Source: Luteimonas salinisoli
GTDB lineage: Bacteria > Pseudomonadota > Gammaproteobacteria > Xanthomonadales > Xanthomonadaceae
Length of the DNA: 33,126 nt
Reading direction: 5' to 3'
Assembly (NCBI RefSeq): GCF_013425525.1
Contig: NZ_JACCKA010000093.1
Location: forward strand, 382-33,507
The number at the start of each line of letters is the position of its first letter. Position 1 is the first letter of the stretch. This document shows positions 24,064 to 33,126 of the stretch, piece after piece. The position numbers and the translations under genes were made by a program. The notes beneath the pieces were generated by a model. The model was not told where the DNA came from. It saw nothing but the letters and a program-made list of their open reading frames with translations, and searched no databases.

Positions 24064-25061
24064 ACCAGGCCGGCGGCCACGTCCTGCTCGCCGACATCGG
24101 CGGCACCAACGCGCGCTTCGCGCTGGCCGACGTGACGCTGCCGCGGCCGCTGCTCGACGACAGCATCCGCAAGTATCCGGTCACCGAGTTTCCGTCGCTG
24201 TCCGACGCCGCCCAGCACTATCTCGGCCAGACCGGCGCCGCGGTGTGCGACGGCGTGTTCGCCGTGGCCGGGCGCGTCGACGGCGACGAGGCGCGCATCA
24301 CCAACCATCCCTGGGTCATCTCGCGCCCGCGCCTGACCGGCCAGCTGGGACTCGGCGAGGCGCTGCTGATCAACGACTTCGCCGCCCAGGCGATGGCGAT
24401 CCCGCTGCTGCGCGAGGCGGACGTGGCCGTCGTCGGCGGCGCCGCCTGGCGCCCGCACGACGGCGTCGCCGACTGCACCTACGCGGTGATCGGGCCGGGC
24501 ACCGGGCTCGGCGTCGGCACCCTGGTCACCCGCGACGGCCGTCACTACCCGCTCGAGTCCGAGGGCGGCCACGTCAGCTTCCCGCCGGGGACGCCGGAAG
24601 AGCTGGCGATCCTGGACCGCCTGTCGCGGCAGTTCGGCCGGGTCTCCAACGAACGGCTGATCTGCGGGCCCGGCCTGGTCAACATCCACCGCGCGCTGTC
24701 GGAGATCGCCGGCGAGGATCCCGGGCCGGTGACCCCTGCCGACGTGACCGCACGCGCCCAGGCCGGGGACGCGCGCTGCATGCGCGCGGTCGACGTGTTC
24801 TGCGCGGTGTTCGGGGCGATCGCCGGCGACCTGGTGCTCACCGTCGGCGCCTGGGACGGGGTGTTCCTGACCGGCGGCATGGTGCCGAAGATGCTCGGCG
24901 CGCTGCAGCACTCCGGCTTCCGCCAGCGCTTCGAGCACAAGGGACGCTTCTCTTCCAACATGGCGCGGGTGCCGTCGGTGGCGGTACTGCACCCGGAGCC
25001 CGGGCTGCTCGGCGCCGCGGCGGTGGCGGGCCGCGTGTTCGCTGCCGAGGCCGCGCCATGA
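24060..25061 (+). CDS. glk: Glucokinase
   Basis: A 333-residue bacterial hexokinase-family glucokinase (Glk, not ROK type) phosphorylating glucose with ATP. It has the phosphate-1 loop DIGGTNARFAL (12-22), the catalytic aspartate D106 in INDFAAQA, GPGTGLGVG, the glucose-binding LESEGGHVSF and LTGGM. The start is GTG 24060, overlapping the zwf stop by four bases. Translational coupling is likely because no strong ribosome binding site is seen. It supplies glucose 6-phosphate for Zwf from glucose released by the GH1 enzyme. Its stop overlaps the next start by ATGA. Confidence 0.94.
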   Translation: MNQAGGHVLLADIGGTNARFALADVTLPRPLLDDSIRKYPVTEFPSLSDAAQHYLGQTGAAVCDGVFAVAGRVDGDEARITNHPWVISRPRLTGQLGLGEALLINDFAAQAMAIPLLREADVAVVGGAAWRPHDGVADCTYAVIGPGTGLGVGTLVTRDGRHYPLESEGGHVSFPPGTPEELAILDRLSRQFGRVSNERLICGPGLVNIHRALSEIAGEDPGPVTPADVTARAQAGDARCMRAVDVFCAVFGAIAGDLVLTVGAWDGVFLTGGMVPKMLGALQHSGFRQRFEHKGRFSSNMARVPSVAVLHPEPGLLGAAAVAGRVFAAEAAP

Positions 25062-25801
25062 GCACGCCGCAGCCGCCCGCGGCCGGCACGGACCGGGACC
25101 CGGGATCGGTGCGCCTGCATGCCTACGACTCGGAGACCCAGTGGCTCTGGGGTGCAGCGGTCTCGATCTCGTCGGCGCTCGGACGCAGCCTGCAGGAACG
25201 CCCGCGCGCGCGCCTGCTGCTGTCCGGCGGCACCACGCCGGCGCCGGTGTACACCGCGCTGTCGAAGGCGCCGCTGGAGTGGGACCGCATCGACGTGGCG
25301 CTGGTCGACGAGCGCTGGTTGATGCCCGACGACCACGACAGCAACGCGTATCTGGTGCGCGAATCGCTGTTGCAGCGCAACGCCGCCGGCGCGCGCTTCG
25401 AGACCCTGACCCGCGCCGGGCGCAGCATCGAGGAGGCGGTCGCCACCGCCAACATGCATGCCCAGCAGCCGGCCGACGTGGTGGTACTCGGCATGGGCGA
25501 GGACGGCCACACCGCCTCGTTGTTCCCGCGCATGCGCGACCTGGACCGGGCGCTCGCCAGCAGCACGCCCTACGTCGCCGCCGATGCCAGCGGTTGCCCG
25601 GGCGCCGGACAATGGCTGCGCCGCATCAGCCTGACCCCGGCGGGCCTGCGTCCGGCGCACACCCGCCTGCTGCTGATCCGCGGCAGGAAGAAGCGCGAAC
25701 TGCTGGACCGGGTGCTCGCGGGCGACGATGCGCACGAGTTCCCGGCGCGCATCGCCTTCACCACCCCGGGCGCACCCTTGCACGTGCACTGGTGCCCCTG
25801 A
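25058..25801 (+). CDS. pgl: 6-phosphogluconolactonase
   Basis: A 247-residue hydrolase of the DevB/NagB-like fold that opens 6-phosphogluconolactone to 6-phosphogluconate. Family motifs are LLLSGGTTP (53-61), VDERWLMPDDHDSNAYLVRE (83-102) and VVVLGMGEDGHTASLFP (141-157). ATG 25058 overlaps the glk stop (ATGA). It is preceded by zwf and glk and followed, after 156 bp, by edd, in the order of the pathway chemistry. It is cytosolic, with no signal peptide. Confidence 0.93.
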   Translation: MSTPQPPAAGTDRDPGSVRLHAYDSETQWLWGAAVSISSALGRSLQERPRARLLLSGGTTPAPVYTALSKAPLEWDRIDVALVDERWLMPDDHDSNAYLVRESLLQRNAAGARFETLTRAGRSIEEAVATANMHAQQPADVVVLGMGEDGHTASLFPRMRDLDRALASSTPYVAADASGCPGAGQWLRRISLTPAGLRPAHTRLLLIRGRKKRELLDRVLAGDDAHEFPARIAFTTPGAPLHVHWCP

Positions 25802-25854
25802 CCGTCGCCGGCGCGGCTCGCCGACGACTGCGGGCGTACCGGGCGCCACGACCG

Positions 25855-25884
25855 GCGTTCGCGGCGGGCCACGGCCGCGAACGC
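25855..25884. repeat. Hairpin between pgl and edd
   Basis: CGTTCGCGGC (25856-25865) pairs perfectly with GCCGCGAACG (25874-25883), with one further flanking G-C pair and an 8-nt loop. There is no T-tract. It resembles the inner part of the GTAGGAGC repeats and may be a decayed copy, or may adjust the amount of edd message relative to pgl. The rest of the 156-bp gap shows nothing else except a five-codon frame before edd. Confidence 0.5.
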
Positions 25885-25943
25885 GATACGTCCGCGCCGC
25901 CCGCCCTGATTCCGTGCACCGCAGCCCCCCACCCGGACTACCC

Positions 25944-25957
25944 ATGATCTCCCCCCT

Positions 25958-25961
<4 letters not shown>
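25944..25961 (+). CDS. Five-codon leader frame overlapping the edd start
   Basis: ATG at 25944 reads MISPL and stops at TGA 25959-25961, which overlaps the edd ATG (ATGA at 25958-25961). The edd start itself is preceded by a C-rich run with no ribosome binding site. Translational coupling from this mini-frame, or from the longer frame it ends, is possible; no ribosome binding site for the mini-frame is evident either. Confidence 0.25.
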
Positions 25962-27874
<1,913 letters not shown>

Positions 27875-27884
27875 CCCTGCCCTC

Positions 27885-27951
27885 GTAGAGCGGAGCTTGC
27901 TCCGCTGCTCCCGGCTCCGGAGCCCACGTAGCGGAGCAAGCTCCGCTCTAC
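27885..27951. repeat. GTAG-headed palindromic repeat pair (REPIN), copy 3
   Basis: A 67-nt element between edd and eda with the same layout as the copies at 1751 and 1859. Here the two 22-nt arms (27885-27906 and 27930-27951) are perfect inverted copies. It starts 10 nt after the edd stop. Lying inside an operon, it could stabilise the upstream part of the transcript or lower expression of eda. Confidence 0.85.
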
Positions 27952-28017
27952 CGGGGGAGATGCAACACCAGCCCTGCCCGCCCCACCGTTCTTCTCGACG
28001 CCCGACACGGAATGCCC

Positions 28018-28680
28018 ATGTCCATCTCCGCACACCAGACCGAAGCCGAACACCTGCTCCACGCCGCCGGCATCCTGCCGGTGATCACCGTCGACAGCGT
28101 CGAGCAGGGTCGCCGCATCGCCGATGCGCTGCTGTCCGGCGGATTGCGCACGCTGGAACTCACCTTGCGCACGCCGGCCGCGCTGGAAACCCTGGCGGCG
28201 CTCAAGCGCGACCTGCCGGAAATCGTGATCGGTGCCGGCACCGTGCTCGACGAAACGCAGATGCGCCAGGCGATCGACGCCGGAGCGGACTTCCTGGTCA
28301 CGCCCGGCACGCCGCCGGCGCTGGCCGAGGCGCTGGCGAAGGCGCCGCTGCCGGTGGTCCCCGGCGGCGCCACGCCCACCGAGTTCCTGGCGCTGATGGC
28401 GCACGGGTTCCGGGTCTGCAAGCTGTTCCCGGCCAGCGCCGTCGGCGGCCTGGCGATGCTCAAGGGCCTGGCCGGTCCGCTCGCCGGGCTCAAGCTGTGC
28501 CCGACCGGAGGCATCGGCGAAGACACCGCCGCCGACTACCTGGCGCAGCCGAACGTGCTGTGCATCGGCGGCTCCTGGATGGTGCCAAGGCAATGGATCG
28601 CCGATGCGGCCTACGACCGGGTCCGGGACAGCGCCGCCGCCGCCGCCGCCATCGTCGCCCGCGTCCGCAGCGCCGAATAG
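28018..28680 (+). CDS. eda: KDPG aldolase (2-dehydro-3-deoxyphosphogluconate aldolase)
   Basis: A 220-residue class I aldolase splitting KDPG into pyruvate and glyceraldehyde 3-phosphate. The Schiff-base lysine K135 is in FRVCKLFPAS and the general acid/base E47 in TLELTLRT, close to E. coli K133 and E45. VTPGTPP and VPGGATPTEF bind pyruvate and phosphate. Two ATGs are possible, 28012 and 28018; the second has better spacing from a weak ACGGA site. It completes the GH1-to-pyruvate block. The gene is separated from edd by 143 bp holding a REPIN. Confidence 0.95.
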   Translation: MSISAHQTEAEHLLHAAGILPVITVDSVEQGRRIADALLSGGLRTLELTLRTPAALETLAALKRDLPEIVIGAGTVLDETQMRQAIDAGADFLVTPGTPPALAEALAKAPLPVVPGGATPTEFLALMAHGFRVCKLFPASAVGGLAMLKGLAGPLAGLKLCPTGGIGEDTAADYLAQPNVLCIGGSWMVPRQWIADAAYDRVRDSAAAAAAIVARVRSAE

Positions 28681-28717
28681 CCTCCACCGGCGCTTCCCAC
28701 CACACGTCCGCTCCCCT

Positions 28718-28825
28718 GTAGGAGCGGCCCATGGCCGCCAAGGCCGCGGAAGGCTCCGGCCGGGAAGGCGGCAACCCCAAGCTCATCCGACCACGCCGGC
28801 CTTCGCGCGCATGGCGCGCTCCTAC
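28718..28825. repeat. GTAGGAGC repeat pair, copy 2, overlapping a gene end
   Basis: GTAGGAGCGGCCCATGGCCG begins at 28718; the inverted end GCTCCTAC closes at 28818-28825. The complement of CTAC at 28822-28825 is GTAG, and its TAG is the stop codon of the minus-strand membrane protein gene. The rest of the eda-to-membrane-protein gap shows no gene. Confidence 0.78.
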
Positions 28826-29517
28826 GCATGGCCGCCTCGGCCGTATTCGATCGCTAACCGATAGCGCTCCAGGCCCCATAGCCGCGCGTGCAGCACGAAC
28901 CACCCGACCAGCAGCACGCCCAGGTGCCACTCCAATGCGTTCTCCAGCCTGTCCTGCAGCGCACTCCCGCCGATCAGCGCCGCCGCGATCACGTGCACCA
29001 CGCCCAGCACGAGCATGGCCACGCAGACCGCGGTCATTCCCGTGCGCGAGACCCGGTCCAGCGCACCGGCGTCGCCGGCCAGGCGCAGGAACAGCAGCTG
29101 CGCGAGATAGCTGCAACCGAAGAACACGATGACGCCATAGCGGCGCAGGAAGCGGTACGCCTCCCCCTCGGTCCCCAGGAAGGTGGCGTACACGCCGAGC
29201 GCCAGCGCCGCGATCCAGGCCAGCGCGATCATCGCATTCACCGCGCCGCCGCGCCCACGCAGCCGCAGCCAGCGCGCCGACAGCCACCAATGCAGGCCCA
29301 CCAGCAGCGCGCAGGGCAGCACCAGCAGCCGGAACAATTGATTGCCCAGGCCATGGCGCGCGGCGCGACTGATCGAGGTACAGCCTTCGATATAGGGCAC
29401 GCAGAACGGGACGTGGCCAGCGCGCACCGAGATCCACCAGGCCAGGTGCGCCGCCGCCACCAGGGTGACGGCGATCGCGAGGGGGACGGGCCACAGGGGA
29501 ATCGGGGAACGGGACAT
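28822..29517 (-). CDS. Six-segment integral membrane protein, function unknown
   Basis: A 231-residue protein with six predicted membrane helices: PLAIAVTLVAAAHLAWWIS, LFRLLVLPCALLVGLHWWLS, NAMIALAWIAALALGVYATFL, YGVIVFFGCSYLAQLLFLRL, AVCVAMLVLGVVHVIAAALI and WHLGVLLVGWFVLHARLW. The first loop (CVPYIEGCTSISRAAR) and the topology recall the Frag1/DRAM/Sfk1 family, but the match is loose and no activity is predicted. ATG 29517 is chosen because GGAGG lies 9 nt before it; the longer frame upstream is repeat-derived. Its TAG stop is part of the GTAG of a REP element. It is probably independent of the convergent eda gene. Confidence 0.75.
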   Translation of the reverse strand: MSRSPIPLWPVPLAIAVTLVAAAHLAWWISVRAGHVPFCVPYIEGCTSISRAARHGLGNQLFRLLVLPCALLVGLHWWLSARWLRLRGRGGAVNAMIALAWIAALALGVYATFLGTEGEAYRFLRRYGVIVFFGCSYLAQLLFLRLAGDAGALDRVSRTGMTAVCVAMLVLGVVHVIAAALIGGSALQDRLENALEWHLGVLLVGWFVLHARLWGLERYRLAIEYGRGGHA

Positions 29518-29666
29518 GCACGGTGTCCTCCGGGGCGATCGGCTGCAGGGTAACGCGGCGACGTGAAGGCAACGGCGTGCACGATCTGCCGCCGCACCGC
29601 GCATTCGCGCGGACATCGGCACCGCCGATTGCGCCGAGGATCGCCGCCCACCTCGCCGGCGCCTCC

Positions 29667-29696
29667 CGCGCCTTCGCGGCCATGGGCCGCTCCTAC
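29667..29696. repeat. Single GTAGGAGC repeat arm (inverted)
   Basis: CGCGCCTTCGCGGCCATGGG leads to CCGCTCCTAC ending at 29696, the mirror of the GTAGGAGCGGCCCATGG arm. It stands 17 nt before another complete pair in the 298-bp space between the membrane protein and glycosidase genes. No gene is seen in this space. Confidence 0.65.
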
Positions 29697-29713
29697 GGAG
29701 GCGGGCTGGTTGT

Positions 29714-29819
29714 GTAGGAGCGCGCGATGCGCGCGAAGGCCGGCGTGATCGGATGAGCCCGGGATCGCCGCCCACCCGGCCGGAGCCTCCCGTGGCTTTC
29801 GCGGCCATGGGCCGCCTAC
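29714..29819. repeat. GTAGGAGC repeat pair, copy 3, overlapping a gene end
   Basis: GTAGGAGCGCGCGATGCGCG starts at 29714, and the inverted GCGGCCATGGGCCGCCTAC ends at 29819. The CTAC at 29816-29819 read on the minus strand is GTAG, whose TAG is the stop codon of the large glycosidase. The second arm has lost two bases of the GTAGGAGC head (GTAGGCGG). Confidence 0.75.
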
Positions 29820-32800
29820 GGGATCGCGATCCTCACCCGGGCCGGCGCCTCGCGGATGCGCAGTCCATGGTCGCCCCACGCGGCAGCCGAACCATTGACC
29901 GTGGCGGGACCCGGCTCGCCCGCCAGGGGCCATGGCAGCACCAACCCTCCAGGCGGCAGATCCGCGTCGGCATCGACGTCGAGGCGCAGTTCGCCGCCCT
30001 CCCGCCGCAGCGCGTAGCCGAGCGTGCCCTGCGGCGTGCGCAGGCCGTGGATGGCGATGCCCTCCTCCAGCCAGTCGGCGGGGATGCCCGCGGCCAGCAC
30101 CAGGCTGTCGTCGACTTCGCGCACGTAGGCGAACATGTCCAGCGCCGAGCGCACGAAGTCCGAACCCACCCAGGCGTGCGGCAGGTCGCCGAGGAAGAAC
30201 GGTTTGCGCGGGGTCCGCGACACCACCTCGCCCCATTGGTTCCAGGCCCGCGGGGCGCGATCATCGAAGAAGTACTCCAGCGCCTCCCAGGCGCGTCCGC
30301 GCCAGCCCAGGCGCACGAACGCGGCGACGTTGCGCCACTCGTACGGCGTGTAGTCCTTCCATTCGCGCCCGCCGTCGCGGCGCTGCACGAACTCGCGCCA
30401 GTAGCGTTCGAAGGTATTGCGCACCAGCTCCGGCGGCAGCCGCCCCTGCTCGCCGCCGGGCGCCAGCGCGATCGTGGTCGAGGTCGGGTCGAAGTCGCCG
30501 AGCTCTGCCGCGCCCGGCAGGTAGTCGATGCCGTGCAGCCGCGCGGCGGCTTCCAAGGAGGCGTACAGGTCGCCGCGGAACTCGTCGCGCGCCGCGGCCA
30601 TCCGCCGCGCCTGGTCGTCGTGCCCGAGCGCCTCTGCGACCTCGACCGCATCCTTGTAGCCGCGCAGCGCCCAGAAATTGTCCCAGTACGAGTGCATCGG
30701 CTTGGCCGAATAGCCCTCGTGGCTGATCGAGGCCGGCATCATCCCGTAGAAGGCCGGGTTGATCCCGCGATTGGCCTCGGTACGCTCGCTGGCGCGCAAC
30801 TTCTCCATGTAGCCGAATGCGCCGGCCACGTGCGGCCACATCCGCTCGAGGAAAGCGTCGTCGCCGGTGTAGCGCCAGTACTCGGCGATGTTGAAGATCA
30901 GCTCGCCGTGGCTGTCGTTCTCCGGCACCGGGTCGCTGCCGCGGTCGTCGACGCAGCACGGCACCATGCCGTCGCGGAACTGGTACGGCGCGTACCATTC
31001 CACGTATTCCTTCACCACGTCCTCGCGGCCCATCCGCAGCAGGCCCTCGGAGATCATCGCGCCGTCGCGGATCCAGCTGCGCGAATACGAACGCGTGCCC
31101 GGCTGCAGCCGCGGCCCGATCCGCGAGACCAGCATGTGCGCCAGCGAGGTGCGCAGGGTGTCGACCACCGCCTGCCCCGCCTCCGGCACCTCGATGCGGA
31201 CCCGATCCAACTGGTCGCGCCAGTCCGCGGCAACCGCCGCCTGAAGATCCGCCGCGCCGGTCGCGAGCGCCGGTGTACCCTCGCCCAGCGGTACCCGCAA
31301 GTCGATCTCGCGCGACTGCCCCGGCGCCAGGCGCATGCGATAGAGCAGCGCACCGGATGCCAGCCCGTCGGCGTCCACGGCCTCGCGAGTGACGGGCGCA
31401 CCGTCGGCGAGATGGTCGACCGCCATGCCGGCGTCGAACGCGGTGGCGAACGCGGCGTCTGGCGCCTGCGACAGGTGCACGCGCTCGCGACCGTTCACCG
31501 CGACCGTGCGCCCGCCGACCGCGATCGAGTCGATCCGGCTCACGCCGCCGATGGTGTTGAGGAACTGGCTCGGCGGGTTGACCTGGAACGGGCGGATCGC
31601 CAGCGCCAGGATGAACTCCCGCGCCCGGGCACCGGTGTTCTCCAGCCGGTAGCGGGCGACCAGCCGGGCGTCGTCGCGGTCGCCGTGGGCGAATGCGGTC
31701 ACCTCCAGGCGCAGGTCCGGATGTTCCCAGTGCACGGACGGGATCGGCAGATAGTCGTCCTGCAGCGACCGGGTCGCCTCCACGTCGGCCCAGGCGACCA
31801 GGCGATCGTCGATGCGCACGAACGGCTCGATGCTGAAGCCGCCGCGCGCGACCTCCACCGCGCCGTCCTCGCCGATCAGGCCCTGGTCGCTGCCGCCGTC
31901 GACGCCGAGGATGGTCCAGTACGGTTGTTCGCCGCTGAATCCTCGGGGGAAGTGGCCGCGCCTCGCCTCGCCCGCGATCGTCTCGATGAAATCGTTCGGG
32001 TGGGTGGCGAAGCCGATCGGCTGCAGCTGCAGTCCGGCCAGTGCGTACTCGGGGCCCGGGCCCTCGACCAACGCCAGCGCGACGTGTCGCGCCTCGGATT
32101 CCGGCAACGCGACCCAGTCGACGCCGCCATTGCCCTCCTCGACGCTGCGCGCTTCACGCCAGCGCCGGCCGTCGTCGGACAGCGCGACGACGTAGCGCGA
32201 GGCATGCGCGCCGCCGGCCCATTCCAGGCGCAGGCCGTCGAACTCGCGCGGCCGGCCGAGGTCCAGTTCCAGCCGCTGCGGCCCGGCCGGCACCCGCCAG
32301 GCGGTTTCCGAGGAGCCGTCGACCGCGGCCTGCGGTTCCCCGGCCTCGCCATCGCTGCGCACGCGCACCGGCAGCAGCGGGGCACCGTCGTCGGCCGGCA
32401 GCGGCGTGAGGGTGAGTTCGTCGAAACAGACAGATCCGCTGCCGCCGGCGTTGTTGTAAATGGTGAACTCGACCCTAGCGCTCGCACGCAGTTCCGGCTC
32501 CGGATCTGGCCCCCAGGCCTTGTCGATGTGGCGCCGCCGGTAGCGCACGCCGGTCCATCCGGCCGGGAAGTCGTAGCGCGGGCGGTTGACCCACCAGACG
32601 TTGTCGCCGCTGGCGTCGATGAGCTTGAACTGCAGGTCGTTGGCGGGCGACTCGCCGCGCAGGCGGAAGCCGAACTGGTAGTTCCGGGGGTAGTCGATCG
32701 CCACGTCGCGCTGGATGCCGACATGGCCGGACACGCCGTTGTAGTCGTAGTCCAGGCACAGCGCGCCGCCGTCTTCGCCGCGCACTTCGCGAATGCTGCC

Positions 32801-33088
32801 GCTGACCTGGTTGGAGGTGACGACGCGCCAGGGGGATGCGTCCTCGAAATCGTCGAGCACCTGGGTGTCGCCTGCGTCCGCGGCGGCGGTGGCTGTCATT
32901 CCGAGCGCGAGCACTGCGGCTGCGAGTGCGGCGGGATCCAGCAGCGGGCGATGGGTGGGGACGCGGCGGGGTGCTGCATGAACAGCAGGGTCGAGCAGCG
33001 GACGACGCATGGGGGCGCGGTGGGGTGCTGCATGAGCAACAGGGTCGAGCAGTGGGCGATGCGTGGGGGCGCGGCGGGGTGCGGCCAT
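29816..33088 (-). CDS. Exported multidomain six-hairpin glycosidase-like protein
   Basis: A 1090-residue protein from ATG 33088. The first 50 residues are an Arg/Pro-rich triplicated segment, then a hydrophobic signal-peptide core (about 49-70, PAALAAAVLALGMTATAAADA). Next come a carbohydrate-binding-like beta domain (about 75-230, opening LDDFEDASPWRV) and a discoidin (F5/8 C)-like domain (about 230-365). A beta linker and an (alpha/alpha)6 toroid follow, with SRSWIRDGAMISEG, NDSHGELIFNIAEYW, MHSYWDNFWALRGY and WNQWGEVV; the acidic residues there are candidate catalytic groups. It ends in a small beta domain. It likely cleaves a polysaccharide or oligosaccharide in the periplasm or outside; the GH family is not assigned. 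The start is uncertain: GTG 33097 and ATG 33010 are alternatives. Its TAG stop lies in a REP. Confidence 0.8.
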   Translation of the reverse strand: MAAPRRAPTHRPLLDPVAHAAPHRAPMRRPLLDPAVHAAPRRVPTHRPLLDPAALAAAVLALGMTATAAADAGDTQVLDDFEDASPWRVVTSNQVSGSIREVRGEDGGALCLDYDYNGVSGHVGIQRDVAIDYPRNYQFGFRLRGESPANDLQFKLIDASGDNVWWVNRPRYDFPAGWTGVRYRRRHIDKAWGPDPEPELRASARVEFTIYNNAGGSGSVCFDELTLTPLPADDGAPLLPVRVRSDGEAGEPQAAVDGSSETAWRVPAGPQRLELDLGRPREFDGLRLEWAGGAHASRYVVALSDDGRRWREARSVEEGNGGVDWVALPESEARHVALALVEGPGPEYALAGLQLQPIGFATHPNDFIETIAGEARRGHFPRGFSGEQPYWTILGVDGGSDQGLIGEDGAVEVARGGFSIEPFVRIDDRLVAWADVEATRSLQDDYLPIPSVHWEHPDLRLEVTAFAHGDRDDARLVARYRLENTGARAREFILALAIRPFQVNPPSQFLNTIGGVSRIDSIAVGGRTVAVNGRERVHLSQAPDAAFATAFDAGMAVDHLADGAPVTREAVDADGLASGALLYRMRLAPGQSREIDLRVPLGEGTPALATGAADLQAAVAADWRDQLDRVRIEVPEAGQAVVDTLRTSLAHMLVSRIGPRLQPGTRSYSRSWIRDGAMISEGLLRMGREDVVKEYVEWYAPYQFRDGMVPCCVDDRGSDPVPENDSHGELIFNIAEYWRYTGDDAFLERMWPHVAGAFGYMEKLRASERTEANRGINPAFYGMMPASISHEGYSAKPMHSYWDNFWALRGYKDAVEVAEALGHDDQARRMAAARDEFRGDLYASLEAAARLHGIDYLPGAAELGDFDPTSTTIALAPGGEQGRLPPELVRNTFERYWREFVQRRDGGREWKDYTPYEWRNVAAFVRLGWRGRAWEALEYFFDDRAPRAWNQWGEVVSRTPRKPFFLGDLPHAWVGSDFVRSALDMFAYVREVDDSLVLAAGIPADWLEEGIAIHGLRTPQGTLGYALRREGGELRLDVDADADLPPGGLVLPWPLAGEPGPATVNGSAAAWGDHGLRIREAPARVRIAIP
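32937..33088. repeat. 54-bp tandem repeat at the glycosidase 5' end
   Basis: Three copies with period 54: 32937-32990, 32991-33044 and a shorter one from 33045 to about 33088. Because 54 is a multiple of three, the frame is kept and each copy encodes an 18-residue block ending RPLLDP. The copies differ at several positions. They place extra basic, proline-rich sequence ahead of the signal peptide core. Confidence 0.8.
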
Positions 33089-33126
33089 GGGGAACACGCC
33101 GCAAGTACGTCCATGTAGGCTCTTTG

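Noticed and set aside
29753..33118. A 1121-codon plus-strand open frame
   Set aside because: It is antisense to the exported glycosidase, which has clear domain structure. The plus-strand frame is rich in Arg, Ala, Val and Gln with no domain, the usual product of high GC on the opposite strand.

Overview
The window is very GC-rich chromosomal DNA with codon use strongly biased to G or C at third positions. Gene content (a TonB-dependent receptor, a complete Entner-Doudoroff block, class I fumarase, GGDEF-EAL signalling) and two families of GTAG-headed palindromic repeats point to a gammaproteobacterium of the Xanthomonadaceae (Lysobacter, Luteimonas, Stenotrophomonas or Xanthomonas type). The genus is inference; there is no rRNA or marker gene to confirm it. 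I see no tRNA, rRNA, CRISPR array, insertion sequence or phage gene.

Layout. 78-3485: an acetolactate-synthase-like ThDP enzyme and an aldehyde dehydrogenase, separated by two 67-nt GTAG repeats. 3486-6510: palindrome-rich spacer and a TonB-dependent receptor. 6510-7025: a DUF1579 protein (minus). 7026-7649: non-coding, holding two inverted hairpin units whose loops all read NGGA on one strand. 7650-11445: an exported isoaspartyl methyltransferase and a GAF-GAF-GGDEF-EAL protein (minus). 11603-15699: a tight plus-strand group of ECF sigma factor, anti-sigma-like membrane protein, YigZ/IMPACT protein and ABC exporter. 15913-18188: a glutathione transferase and class I fumarase (minus). 18409-19830: an ECF41-type sigma factor and an AhpD-like protein, each preceded by the same TGTCACG-N16-CGTC promoter. 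19981-21090: a MalK/UgpC-type ATPase (minus), divergent from 21246-28680: GH1 beta-glucosidase, zwf, glk, pgl, edd and eda. 28822-33088: a six-segment membrane protein and a large exported six-hairpin glycosidase (minus).

How they work together. The GH1-zwf-glk-pgl-edd-eda block turns beta-glucosides into glucose, phosphorylates it and carries it through 6-phosphogluconate and KDPG to pyruvate and glyceraldehyde 3-phosphate. A LacI-type palindrome lies just downstream of a promoter-like pair ahead of the GH1 gene and could control the block and the divergent sugar ATPase. The exported glycosidase may feed the same route. The sigma-AhpD pair looks like a small self-regulated redox unit. The most unusual signals are non-coding: the NGGA-loop hairpin units, the paired GTAG repeats (two of which supply stop codons), and the duplicated ECF41 promoter.
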